A stretch of 64,000 nt of DNA from contig NZ_JBCHVB010000002.1 of the NCBI RefSeq assembly GCF_039023475.1, positions 372,001-436,000 of the forward strand. Direction: 5' to 3'. How positions within the stretch are numbered: position 1 is the first letter of the stretch; every line of letters starts with the position of its first letter. This DNA is from Erwinia sp039023475 (GTDB lineage Bacteria > Pseudomonadota > Gammaproteobacteria > Enterobacterales > Enterobacteriaceae). Of the stretch, positions 1 to 8,579 are shown one piece after another. The position numbers were made by a program, and so were the translations under genes. Below the pieces are notes generated by a model. The model made no database searches. It had not been told where the DNA came from and saw only the letters and a list, made by a program, of their open reading frames with translations.

Positions 1-232
1 GCAGATGAAGGCGAAGCTGTACGAGCTGGAAATGCAGAAGAAAAATGCTGAAAAACAGGCGCTGGAAGATAACAAATCCGATATCGGCTGGGGTAGTCAG
101 ATCCGCTCCTACGTGCTTGATGATTCACGTATCAAGGATCTGCGTACCGGCGTTGAAACCCGTAATACCCAGGCGGTGCTGGATGGCGATCTGGACCGTT
201 TTATTGAAGCAAGCTTGAAAGCAGGGCTATAA
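1..232 (+). CDS. prfB: Peptide chain release factor 2, C-terminal end (partial)
   Basis: The reading frame is already open at the first base and gives about 76 residues that match the end of bacterial RF2. RF2 recognises UGA/UAA stop codons in the ribosomal A site and triggers peptide release. The C-terminal stretch with SQIRSYVLDDSRIKD and the ending DRFIEASL is typical of RF2. The GGQ and SPF motifs and the programmed frameshift site lie outside the window. The stop codon is 9 bases before lysS, the usual prfB-lysS operon arrangement. Confidence 0.95.
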   Translation, partial: QMKAKLYELEMQKKNAEKQALEDNKSDIGWGSQIRSYVLDDSRIKDLRTGVETRNTQAVLDGDLDRFIEASLKAGL

Positions 233-241
233 GGAACTGAC

Positions 242-1762
242 ATGTCTGAACAACAACCGCAGGGCGCTGACGTCGCACTTGAGCTGAATAACGAACTGAA
301 GGCGCGTCGCGAAAAGCTGAGCGCGCTGCGTGAAAACGGCGTGGCATTCCCGAACGATTTCCGTCGCGATCGCACCTCAGACCAGCTGCATGCCGAGTTT
401 GATGCGAAAGAGAACGAAGAGCTGGAAACGCTGGGCGTTGAGGTCAGCGTGGCCGGTCGTATGATGACCCGCCGCATCATGGGTAAAGCCTCATTCGTGA
501 CGCTCCAGGACATGGGCGGCCGCATCCAGCTCTACGTTTCCCGTGACGATCTGGCTGAAGGCATCTACAACGAGCAGTTCAAGAAGTGGGATCTCGGTGA
601 TATCGTCGGCGCGCGCGGCAGGCTGTTCAAAACCAAAACCGGCGAGCTCTCTATTCACTGTAACGAACTGCGCCTGCTGACCAAAGCGCTGCGTCCACTG
701 CCGGACAAGTTTCACGGTCTGGCCGATCAGGAAACCCGCTACCGCCAGCGTTATCTGGATCTGATCGCTAACGAAGAGTCGCGCAAGACCTTCAAAATCC
801 GCTCCCAGATCATGGCCGGTATCCGCAGCTTTATGGTGGGACGCGACTTCATGGAAGTTGAGACCCCGATGATGCAGGTGATCCCAGGCGGCGCGTCAGC
901 CCGTCCGTTCGTCACGCACCATAATGCGCTGGATATTGACATGTATCTGCGCATCGCCCCGGAGCTTTACCTGAAGCGCCTGGTGGTGGGTGGGTTCGAT
1001 CGCGTATTCGAGATCAACCGTAACTTCCGTAACGAAGGCATCTCGCCGCGCCATAACCCAGAGTTCACCATGATGGAACTCTATATGGCCTATGCGGATT
1101 ATAAAGATCTGATCGAGCTGACGGAAAGCCTGTTCCGCACCCTGGCGCAGGATATTCTCGGCTCAACCGTGGTGCCTTACGGCGAACAGGAATTTGATTT
1201 CGGTAAACCGTTTGAAAAGCTGACCATGCGCGAAGCGATTCAGAAATACCGTCCGGAAACCAACCCTGCCGATCTGGATGATTTCAGTAAAGCCTGTGCC
1301 ATTGCGCAGTCGCTGGGCATCAAGGTCGAGAAGAGCTGGGGCCTGGGCCGTGTGGTCACTGAGATCTTCGAAGAGACCGCAGAAGCCCATCTGATCCAGC
1401 CAACCTTTATTACCGAATATCCGGCAGAGGTTTCACCACTGGCGCGTCGTAACGACGATAACCCGGAGATCACCGACCGTTTCGAGTTCTTTATCGGTGG
1501 TCGTGAGATCGGTAACGGCTTCTCCGAGCTGAACGATGCGCAGGATCAGGCCGAACGTTTCCAGCAGCAGGTCAATGCCAAGGATGCGGGTGATGATGAA
1601 GCGATGTTCTACGACGAAGATTACGTCACCGCGCTGGAGCACGGTCTGCCGCCAACGGCCGGTCTGGGCATCGGCATCGACCGCATGGTGATGCTGTTCA
1701 CCAACAGCCATACCATTCGCGACGTTATTCTGTTCCCGGCACTGCGCCCTGGCAGCAAGTAA
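242..1762 (+). CDS. lysS: Lysyl-tRNA synthetase (class II)
   Basis: Charges tRNA-Lys with lysine in the cytoplasm. The 506 residues match the usual length of the Enterobacterales enzyme. An N-terminal OB-fold anticodon-binding domain (about residues 60-150) is followed by the class II catalytic core. Motif 2 is visible as FRNEGISPRHNPEFT (about 262-276) and motif 3 as GLGIGIDRMVML near residue 475. The start follows an AAGGA ribosome site and sits 9 bases after prfB, so the two are co-transcribed. A strong intrinsic terminator follows. Confidence 0.98.
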   Translation: MSEQQPQGADVALELNNELKARREKLSALRENGVAFPNDFRRDRTSDQLHAEFDAKENEELETLGVEVSVAGRMMTRRIMGKASFVTLQDMGGRIQLYVSRDDLAEGIYNEQFKKWDLGDIVGARGRLFKTKTGELSIHCNELRLLTKALRPLPDKFHGLADQETRYRQRYLDLIANEESRKTFKIRSQIMAGIRSFMVGRDFMEVETPMMQVIPGGASARPFVTHHNALDIDMYLRIAPELYLKRLVVGGFDRVFEINRNFRNEGISPRHNPEFTMMELYMAYADYKDLIELTESLFRTLAQDILGSTVVPYGEQEFDFGKPFEKLTMREAIQKYRPETNPADLDDFSKACAIAQSLGIKVEKSWGLGRVVTEIFEETAEAHLIQPTFITEYPAEVSPLARRNDDNPEITDRFEFFIGGREIGNGFSELNDAQDQAERFQQQVNAKDAGDDEAMFYDEDYVTALEHGLPPTAGLGIGIDRMVMLFTNSHTIRDVILFPALRPGSK

Positions 1763-1781
1763 CAGAGCGTTAAGCATGCTG

Positions 1782-1810
1782 AAAAGGGGCGAAGCGATTC
1801 GCCCCTTTTT
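1782..1810 (+). terminator. Intrinsic terminator after lysS
   Basis: AAAAGGGGCGAA pairs with TTCGCCCCTTTT around a GCGA loop and is followed by a T run, 20 bases after the lysS stop. The A-rich 5' side could also let it act for transcription from the opposite direction. Confidence 0.9.
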
Positions 1811-2048
1811 AACGCCACAGGCAGGAATAAAATAAATACCAGGCGTTGGTCAGAACGTTATCCATCCCGGTTAATTTGATGCAGGCGGTTAAGGCTAAGG
1901 CTATATCATCAGATTATTTTCACATCTTGATTTTTTCAGCGGTATTAGTGTATGTTTCAGCGTGATTAACTGAATGATATAAAACATCATACGATTATAT
2001 ATCCAGCGCTATAAAAGTTGAACATTTCCTGGCAAGGATAGTTATTAG

Positions 2049-2753
2049 TTAACCCACGGGTTTGACTAAATGGAGTTCAATGCCGAGCCGCACAGCATGC
2101 CTTGCGTTTACCACACCCAGTTTTTTAACAATGTTTGCCATGTGAAATTTAACCGTGGTCGTTTTTATCCCCAGAATAGTTCCTGTTTCTGAATAAGTTT
2201 TACCAACGCTGGCCCAGTAAAGGATTTCGTTTTCGCGCGTGGTGAAAAGATTTTCATCGATAAGGCTGGGTTTGCTTTTTTCTGAAAGGGAGGTGAGCGC
2301 CAGATACTCTTCATGGACTGAGGCAAGCAATAAGTCTAACGTTCCTTTATTCAGATTAATGAACCGTTGCGTCTCTTCTCTTTTACCCGGATCTGTAAGC
2401 AAAGTCAGCGTGACCAGGTTATTTTTATAGTCGTGCAAAACAAAAGTATAGCCATAGAGTTTAGGCTTTTCAAAAATCCTGAAAAACAAAGATTCGTTAT
2501 CAAGGTTTATTTTTTCATTCCATGAAAATGGCGTCAGGCGATTCAATGCGGTAATAACAACGGGGTCGGTAAACTGAAGGTTATTATCCTGGTAATATTT
2601 CACCCACTCATCTGGGTAATTTGTTGCATAAGCGGAAATTGACATATTGTTTTTTGAGATAACAACATAAGCCCAGGTAAAACCACCTAATTCTCTAAAA
2701 TTACATTTAAGCTTTTCTTTTATATATTCGTTAATATAATTTTCGTTTTCCAT
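2049..2753 (-). CDS. LuxR-family quorum-sensing receptor/regulator (apparent solo)
   Basis: A 234-residue protein with an N-terminal autoinducer-binding domain and a C-terminal LuxR helix-turn-helix (about 165-228). Residues that line the acyl-homoserine-lactone pocket in LuxR/TraR proteins appear conserved: W50, Y54, D63-P64, W78 and G101. The HTH carries the usual TTRENEILYW opening and TVKFHMANIVKKLGV recognition region. No luxI-type synthase is visible in the window, so this may be an orphan receptor sensing a distant or foreign signal. The gene is AT-rich relative to lysS. Residue matching was done by eye; ligand specificity cannot be told from sequence. Confidence 0.88.
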   Translation of the reverse strand: MENENYINEYIKEKLKCNFRELGGFTWAYVVISKNNMSISAYATNYPDEWVKYYQDNNLQFTDPVVITALNRLTPFSWNEKINLDNESLFFRIFEKPKLYGYTFVLHDYKNNLVTLTLLTDPGKREETQRFINLNKGTLDLLLASVHEEYLALTSLSEKSKPSLIDENLFTTRENEILYWASVGKTYSETGTILGIKTTTVKFHMANIVKKLGVVNARHAVRLGIELHLVKPVG

Positions 2754-3075
2754 AAAAGCATGTCTTCCAGTGAGTCAGTATATTCTGCGGCGAGGCGGTA
2801 AACCAGGCTGTAACCATTGACGGGATGATTCTGAACTTTTGAAATGTCTGCAACAAAATGGATATTCACACTCTGTCTTCAGGCGTAAAAGTACCGCTTT
2901 AAGCATTTTCTTGCAACTTATTGGTGGCCCTGAAATTTTCCGCGCAGAAAGCGCAGCCTGCAGGCAGACCATTTTCACCGTTCATTTACAGACATATTTT
3001 TCATGACAAAAACAGAGTTCCTCCGTTATGGTGAGTTGGTGCTGTAAACCGCAGCTTCCGCTATAAAGGAGTGTT
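2754..3075. other. Intergenic region between luxR-type gene and cupin gene
   Basis: 322 bases between two divergently transcribed genes, so it must hold both promoters. A 67-codon minus-strand frame (2775-2978) is present but has no recognisable product and no convincing ribosome site. I saw no clear lux-box palindrome. Confidence 0.5.
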
Positions 3076-3588
3076 ATGAACGCAACCCCCCGGCCGGACT
3101 GTATTCGCCACTGGCAGGAGCTGGAAGAGCCTGATGATACACACTATCCCGGCAGCGAAGAGCTGATGGCGATAGGTTCACCGCTGGCCAGATCGCTGGG
3201 ACTGACCCGGCTGGGCATTCATCATATCCGGCTGCTGCCCGGGCGCCGGATGTCTTATCCTCATGCCGAAAGTGCGGAAGAGGAGTTCGTTTTTGTGCTG
3301 GAAGGCACGCCGGATGCCTGGATTAACGGTGAATTGCACCGCCTCAAACCAGGCGATGCCGTGGGCTTTCCCGCCGGTACAGGTCTCTGCCATACGTTTA
3401 TCAATAACAGCAGCGAAGAAGCGCGGTTTATCGTGGCAGGAGAAGCCAATAAAGCGGAAAACCTGATTCATTACCCCCTTAATCCTGTCCATGAAGCCAC
3501 ACGAGAAGATCGCTGGGTGAACCCGCCCGGACAGCCGTTTGGTGAGCATAATGGCCTGCCAGATGAATTAAATAATGATGAAGATTAA
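3076..3588 (+). CDS. Cupin-domain protein
   Basis: A 170-residue single-domain cupin of unknown substrate. Both cupin motifs are readable. Motif 1 spans G56 to G77 with H63, E65 and E70. Motif 2 is GDAVGFPAGTGLCHTFIN (93-110) with P99, G101 and H106. H63, E65/E70 and H106 could form the metal site typical of the family. The start has AAGGAG eight bases upstream. The next gene, an amino-acid racemase, begins 39 bases downstream on the same strand, so the two probably form a transcription unit. Cupins range from dioxygenases to sugar isomerases; I cannot choose among them. Confidence 0.85.
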   Translation: MNATPRPDCIRHWQELEEPDDTHYPGSEELMAIGSPLARSLGLTRLGIHHIRLLPGRRMSYPHAESAEEEFVFVLEGTPDAWINGELHRLKPGDAVGFPAGTGLCHTFINNSSEEARFIVAGEANKAENLIHYPLNPVHEATREDRWVNPPGQPFGEHNGLPDELNNDED

Positions 3589-3627
3589 GCGTGAAGGCCT
3601 GAAAGCGACCTTCGCCAGGAGCCGATA

Positions 3628-4320
3628 ATGAAAACGCTGGGACTGATTGGCGGCATGAGCTGGGCATCCACCGTGCCTTATTATCAACTGATTAATCAGG
3701 GCATCAGCCAGCGGCTGGGCGGTTTGCATTCGGCAAAGCTGGTGCTCTGGAACGTGGATTTTCACGAGATTGAAGCCTGCCAGTCGAGCGGCGACTGGGA
3801 AAAAGCCGGGCAGATGCTGGCCGACGCTGCGCTGGCGCTAAAACGGGCCGGGGCAGAAGGCATTTTGCTCTGTACCAATACTATGCACAAAGTGGCCGAT
3901 CCAATCGTTGAGCAGAGCGGCCTGCCATTCCTGCATATTGCTGACGGCACCGCGAAGGCGATCCGGCAGCAAAATATGTCCCGCGTGGCGCTGCTGGGTA
4001 CGCGTTACACCATGGAACAGGACTTCTACCGTGGCAGGCTGGCGAACCAGTTCGGCATTGAAACCTTAGTGCCGGAGGAAGCCGATCGAAAAGAGGTTAA
4101 CCGCATTATCTTTGACGAGCTTTGCCAGGGGAAATTTACCGACGATGCAAAAGCCTGCTATCAGAAGATCATTGAGGGCCTGGTAGCGCGGGGGGCGGAA
4201 GGAGTTATTTTTGGCTGCACGGAAATTGGCCTGCTGCTGAAGAAAGAAGATTGCCCGGTCCCGGTCTTTGATACCACGGCGATTCACACCGCGGCGGCAG
4301 TGGAGTTCATGCTTGGATAA
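3628..4320 (+). CDS. ygeA: Aspartate/glutamate racemase family protein (YgeA-like)
   Basis: A cofactor-independent amino-acid racemase of 230 residues, the length of E. coli YgeA, which interconverts L- and D-forms of several amino acids. The opening MKTLGLIGGMSWAST is characteristic. Two catalytic cysteines occupy the expected sites: C82 in LLCTNTMHK and C197 in FGCTEIG, one on each face of the substrate. An AGGAG site precedes the ATG. It lies downstream of the cupin gene, probably in one operon. In E. coli ygeA is beside lysR-lysA; here those genes are about 13 kb away with the fimbrial block between, which fits insertion of that block into the ancestral neighbourhood. Confidence 0.9.
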   Translation: MKTLGLIGGMSWASTVPYYQLINQGISQRLGGLHSAKLVLWNVDFHEIEACQSSGDWEKAGQMLADAALALKRAGAEGILLCTNTMHKVADPIVEQSGLPFLHIADGTAKAIRQQNMSRVALLGTRYTMEQDFYRGRLANQFGIETLVPEEADRKEVNRIIFDELCQGKFTDDAKACYQKIIEGLVARGAEGVIFGCTEIGLLLKKEDCPVPVFDTTAIHTAAAVEFMLG

Positions 4321-5054
4321 GAAACATTTTCGTTGAATTAGCCGGCCAGAGCTAAATTAGCTGGCCGGTATAAACCACGATAAACGCTTATAGGTAAAAA
4401 GTGGCTGACAGGTTTTATCCCGTGTTTACTTTTTTGACATCGCCTACCAGTATCAATGTATCATAATCTCTAGTTAAATAGTGACATAATGCTTACTAAG
4501 GTAAATATCTAAGCTGTTGATGTTTTATGGCTAAATATAATTAAAGCCTTGACCGTGATGGTGTTTATTAGGGTTTATTTAGACTGGTGAATTTTATTTT
4601 TCAACAGGTTTTTCTAAATGGTTCCTAACCATGCGTTATCAGGATGTCAATTAAGCGGTTTTTTACATTTTGCCCGGTGGTACACTTTTTAGTTTATCTG
4701 GCTATCAAAACCTTAAGTTAACTAACGGATTTTAATGTCAAACAGCATTCTAAAAGATCAAATTGTTATAATCACCCTTAAAAAACGTTAAAACCATCCG
4801 CTGGAATCCTCTTTTTATCCTAAAAAGCTCGCTAAGTAATCTATCACTGAAGTGAAGTGATAAGCCTGCTAAGGATAAACCTAACTTAAACAAGGGAATA
4901 GCCATGCTTATCTGACATGCATTGTTAAAAAATATGCATAAAATTTTTAGCTTGAAAAAAAATTTTGACATATATACGATTAGCGCTCTCAAGATGAGAC
5001 ATATCTGTAAAACATGCTTCTATAATAATAAACATTTGAGAAGGGACTCTTTAA
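4321..5054. other. AT-rich intergenic region
   Basis: 734 bases with no convincing gene. Composition changes sharply from the GC-rich racemase gene to AT-rich DNA. A hairpin lies close to the racemase stop. A possible -10 (TATAAT, 5021-5026) precedes the downstream regulator gene; its -35 is unclear. A minus-strand 80-codon frame at 4750-4992 looks spurious. Confidence 0.5.
4342..4368 (+). terminator. Hairpin after the racemase gene, possible terminator
   Basis: CCGGCCAG pairs with CTGGCCGG across an 11-base loop, 22 bases after the racemase stop. No T run follows, so a rho-independent role is only possible. Confidence 0.45.
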
Positions 5055-5615
5055 ATGAATCATGATTTGTTTATTCTCAGTAATAATCAGGATTTACTCA
5101 GTGGTGCACAGGAACTGGCGAATCATATGCTGTTAGGTAGAAACGCAACGGTGACGGTTAAACGTGTAACCTTGATGGATCTTCTTCAGTTTGATGCTAA
5201 TTGCAAATTTAATAAAAAACATGGCATTGTTATTGTGCCTAACCATATTTATGAGGCGTTACATATTTTTTCAGGGTTAGAGTACATCAAGATGGTACCG
5301 AGTAATATGGGTTTATTGACATTCTCAAACTTACTCAATGATATGTTAATTTCTTCATCGTCAATAAGAGTTAACAGGAAAGAAAAAAGTCTTTTCCTTA
5401 CGGCAAAGGAAAGGCGATACTGTTATCTGGTCTACAACGGCGCATCAAATAAAAAGATAGCGTGTAATTTTCAGTGTTCAGAAAAGAATGTAAGTTATTT
5501 AAAACGGAAGATAATGATGAAGTGGAACTGTAAGAATAATGTAGAGTTCTTCAAGTTGATAAATTATTTTTATTGCGGTGATATCGATGGTAATAAATCA
5601 CATGATTTTTTCTGA
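5055..5615 (+). CDS. LuxR-type HTH transcriptional regulator, putative fimbrial regulator
   Basis: A 186-residue protein with a C-terminal LuxR/FixJ-type helix-turn-helix (about 115-172: LTAKERRYCYLV, then SNKKIACNFQCSEKNVSYLK). The N-terminal 110 residues resemble a degenerate receiver or a fold of unknown type and lack recognisable phospho-acceptor aspartates. AGAAGGGA lies 10 bases before the ATG. The gene is AT-rich like the fimbrial operon 1.8 kb downstream on the same strand. Regulators of this size and architecture often sit beside chaperone-usher operons, so control of that operon is a reasonable inference. No target site was identified. Confidence 0.72.
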   Translation: MNHDLFILSNNQDLLSGAQELANHMLLGRNATVTVKRVTLMDLLQFDANCKFNKKHGIVIVPNHIYEALHIFSGLEYIKMVPSNMGLLTFSNLLNDMLISSSSIRVNRKEKSLFLTAKERRYCYLVYNGASNKKIACNFQCSEKNVSYLKRKIMMKWNCKNNVEFFKLINYFYCGDIDGNKSHDFF

Positions 5616-7402
5616 ATACCAGAAATAAGAAAATTTATTCATCAGAATGAACAGGGCTTGATCGTCTTTATGATAATAATAAAGATCCTTGTTTTTATTC
5701 ACAATGGTTATGATGTTATTCGCTTTGAATATCTGAACATCCCGCCTGTGAGCGAAAGCGGGCTGTTCAGTGCAAGGGAAAGGCAAGCCGGAAAAATGCC
5801 TGGAGGATCATGTTGCCAAATTGCGAGGTAAGCAGCTCTTTGCCTGTCAGCAATTGGGTTGGTAAAGGTTATAGCAGACAGTGTTGAAGCCACAAAACCG
5901 GGCTAAGTTAAAAAACAGGTTTAGAAATCCTGTAATTAAATATGGTGTACTTTTTAGTATCCGATCACGCTACTTTACTCACTTCAGAAAATTTATGCAG
6001 ACCCTCCCAGGCTGCGGCACGCTTGGCTAATGCCAGCCTACGTAACCTATCACATCCCTGAACTTTATGCCGACTATGAATCATTCTTAATCAGCAATAG
6101 CTCACTTCCGCTCAGTTGCTTATTCAGACAACCAAAACTCCCCGTTAATTTGAGTTTGTATTCATCCCAGCTCCGCTCAGAAGCAAGACAATTCTGGCAT
6201 ATAGAATATGCGCCAGGGTCTGTTTTGTATCTGGCATCTTCCATAAATTTACCCTGTTTTCATTTATTCATGCCGTAGAATCACATATACACGCCAGTAA
6301 CCGTAGTGCATTCGGTTCTATGCTTGTCGCATAAATGCGCGGCGTCGGCTGACTCAACAGAGTAATACCGGAATGAACGGCAACGGCTCCTTAATACAAA
6401 GCAGAACGCTCTTTCACAGGATTTTTGGCAAGATTGCAGTCGCCGAAAAGTATCAACTCATTGGCGGCCATCATAAGAAGACGACACTGGGCGGCAAGTT
6501 GCGGAAGAGGGAAAGGCGTGCTGGACTAAATTGGCTTAATACTGGCTAAGGGCCTCCCAGATGACGGCTCATGTTACAAAGCATATTAATAATAAAGTTT
6601 AATCAGGCATAACAGAGGTTCATAGCTCGTAAGCTATCCTGTAACTAAAAGTATAGTAAATTAAAGTAAATACGAAAGCAGCGTAATCATATCAAAGCCG
6701 GACAGCGTCAATAAGTAGTGGAAGGTTTTACCATTACAGAGTGAAGAGGTATTGATCGCCATGAATCATAATTGCAGGAAGTTAGTACTACCGTGAGAAA
6801 GGAATTTCGCCCGATTATAGTGAGCCATTCCACTTAGTATCCTGAGTTTTTTGAAGTACGCTAAGTTTGCAGTCGCTAAACTGTCATATGCATATCCTGT
6901 TTGTCATAATGTTAAGGAAAAGTTTTTTATTTAATATTGAAGGTTGTTACAGGCGTTGTATGTTCTCAATGAAGGCGCTTTTTGTCTCAATTTTACTTTA
7001 TTTGTGAGTTACGCCACCGTTTGATGCCACGGTTAAGTGTAAATATCTTAAATAGCGAGCTGACCAGCCTCTTACATAAGCGAGAAATCCTAAACACATA
7101 TGTTGAGTGTACCTAAGCACCCCTGTTTAAATTATTGTATTTTAAGGTTTTTAATTTACCCATTTCTTTTTGAAGTGAATTTCACTCTCTCTGCTTAAAT
7201 TACTTGGATTAATCTTATATGATCTTAAGTTTCATTTGTTCTTTGTGAAGGGTATAAATACGGTCGTGGAAAACGTGGTTAAAGATTTTTATTGAGTAAC
7301 CTTCGGCCAGCCACGAATGAACAAACTGGAACCACTGGAATGCATGGAACGGTTTCGTTTATTTTAATGAAACATATTTATTTAATTTAAGGATGATGTG
7401 AA
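5616..7402. other. Long AT-rich region upstream of the fimbrial operon, no convincing gene
   Basis: About 1.8 kb without a frame I can support. It must contain the promoter of the fimbrial operon. Short frames at 6030-6278 (plus) and 5708-5893 (minus) have no recognisable products. A minus-strand frame ending near 6392 (MMAANELILFGDCNLAKN and a few more residues, entered through a stop codon) looks like a possible decayed coding remnant, but I cannot name it. I found no obvious invertible-switch repeats by eye. The region may be regulatory DNA plus eroded insertions. Confidence 0.5.
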
Positions 7403-7948
7403 ATGAAAAAGCTTCAATTAGCTATGGCTCTGGGTATGGTTCTGGCAAGCGGCAGCGTATTTGCAGCAGACCAGGGACACGGCACTGTTAAATTCACAGG
7501 GGAAATTATCGAAGCACCTTGCTCTATTACTGCTGACACCGTTGAGCAGACTGTAGACCTGGGCCAGGTTTCAAGCTCTACGCTGAAAGCAGGTGGTACT
7601 TCTACACCTAAACCATTCAGCATCAAACTGGAAGACTGTGATGTGTCTGGCCTGACTAATAAAACGGTCACAGCAACGTTTACGGGTAAAACTGCAAGCT
7701 TTGATACCACTTCTTCACTGCTGGCACTGAGCGGCTCTGCAGCGGGCGCCGGCATTGCAATCACTGATAATAACAGCAGCGTTGTTAAACTGGGCACCGC
7801 CAGCACCGCTTATAACTTCACTACTGACTCAACTGAAGCTGAGCTGCTTTATGCCGCTTACCTGCAGGGCGCGGCGGATAACACCGCTAACCCAATCGTT
7901 GCCGGTGAGTTCACCAGCGTAGCTAACTTTACCCTGGCTTACCAATAA
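7403..7948 (+). CDS. Major fimbrial subunit (type 1-like pilin)
   Basis: A 181-residue secreted pilin forming the shaft of a chaperone-usher fimbria. The Sec signal peptide runs to FA, about residue 21, leaving ADQGHGTVKF, the donor strand used in subunit polymerisation. The conserved disulfide pair is C40 and C79, and the C-terminal beta-strand ends FTLAYQ as in FimA/MrpA pilins. AAGGATG lies a few bases before the ATG. It is the first gene of the operon and is followed immediately by a hairpin terminator, which would give more pilin transcript than transcript of the assembly genes. Confidence 0.93.
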   Translation: MKKLQLAMALGMVLASGSVFAADQGHGTVKFTGEIIEAPCSITADTVEQTVDLGQVSSSTLKAGGTSTPKPFSIKLEDCDVSGLTNKTVTATFTGKTASFDTTSSLLALSGSAAGAGIAITDNNSSVVKLGTASTAYNFTTDSTEAELLYAAYLQGAADNTANPIVAGEFTSVANFTLAYQ

Positions 7949-7960
7949 TTATTTAATTTT

Positions 7961-7993
7961 AATAAACAGGCGTGTTAACGCCTGTTTATTTTT
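7961..7993 (+). terminator. Terminator/attenuator after the major pilin gene
   Basis: A 12-base-pair stem, AATAAACAGGCG with CGCCTGTTTATT, with a 6-base loop and a T run. It lies between the first and second fimbrial genes, so read-through would set the ratio of pilin to usher and chaperone. Confidence 0.85.
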
Positions 7994-8045
7994 ATACAGT
8001 CAAAACAGTATATCAAAACCAATAAAGCACCGGGTGTCGATTAAT

Positions 8046-8579
8046 ATGAGAATATGTATAGTCTCTTTAATTCCCCTGGCTGTGCTGAGCCAGGTTGCGT
8101 CCGCCAGTGCTGCCGGGCAGGGACATGCTAATGTCCGTGTACAAGGCTCAATAATAGATACCCCTTGTGCTATTGCGGCTGAAAATCGCGATCAGAGTAT
8201 CGATCTTTCGACCCTTCCTTTAAGTACGATAGTGAACGAGGGGGTCGGTCCAGAGAAACCATTTACCATAAAACTCTTAAACTGCTCTCCGGAGACTTTC
8301 GCAAAAGGTCATAAAGACTGGTCAAAGTTTTCAATTACATTTGATGGGAAAAGTACCACTGAAAATCTCTTTAGCGTCTCAGGAGAAGCCAGTGGAGTTG
8401 GCATTCTTCTGACAGACAGTTCAGGCAACGTGGCTGTGCCAGGAAAAGCGATGCCTCAATATGCCATCATGCCAGACGGTATGAGCCTGAATTATACTTT
8501 ACGATTAATGGCGAACCAGCAAAGGATGCGGGCTGGTGATTACCAAAGCACCATTCGTTTCAAAATGGATTATTACTGA
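8046..8579 (+). CDS. Minor fimbrial subunit
   Basis: A pilin-family protein of about 177 residues. The signal peptide MRICIVSLIPLAVLS...ASA is followed by AGQGHANVRVQGSIIDTPC, very like the donor strand of the major pilin. Paired cysteines and a C-terminal FKMDYY strand complete the pilin fold. The ATG at 8046 has GGGTG nine bases upstream and gives a cleaner signal peptide than a GTG at 8034. The stop overlaps the usher ATG by one base (TGATG), so translation is coupled. In MR/P-type operons this position holds a PapH/MrpB-like pilin; whether this one is an anchor or a minor shaft subunit is not clear. Confidence 0.85.
   Translation: MRICIVSLIPLAVLSQVASASAAGQGHANVRVQGSIIDTPCAIAAENRDQSIDLSTLPLSTIVNEGVGPEKPFTIKLLNCSPETFAKGHKDWSKFSITFDGKSTTENLFSVSGEASGVGILLTDSSGNVAVPGKAMPQYAIMPDGMSLNYTLRLMANQQRMRAGDYQSTIRFKMDYY

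Noticed and set aside
2775..2978. 67-codon minus-strand frame between the luxR-type gene and the cupin gene
   Set aside because: No ribosome site, no recognisable family; Cys/Arg-rich composition typical of chance translation. Also checked for a luxI-like product; none is visible.
4750..4992. 80-codon minus-strand frame in the AT-rich region
   Set aside because: Hydrophobic and lysine-rich as expected of random AT-rich DNA; overlaps the promoter region of the regulator gene.
6030..6278. 82-codon plus-strand frame upstream of the fimbrial operon
   Set aside because: No ribosome site and no recognisable motifs.
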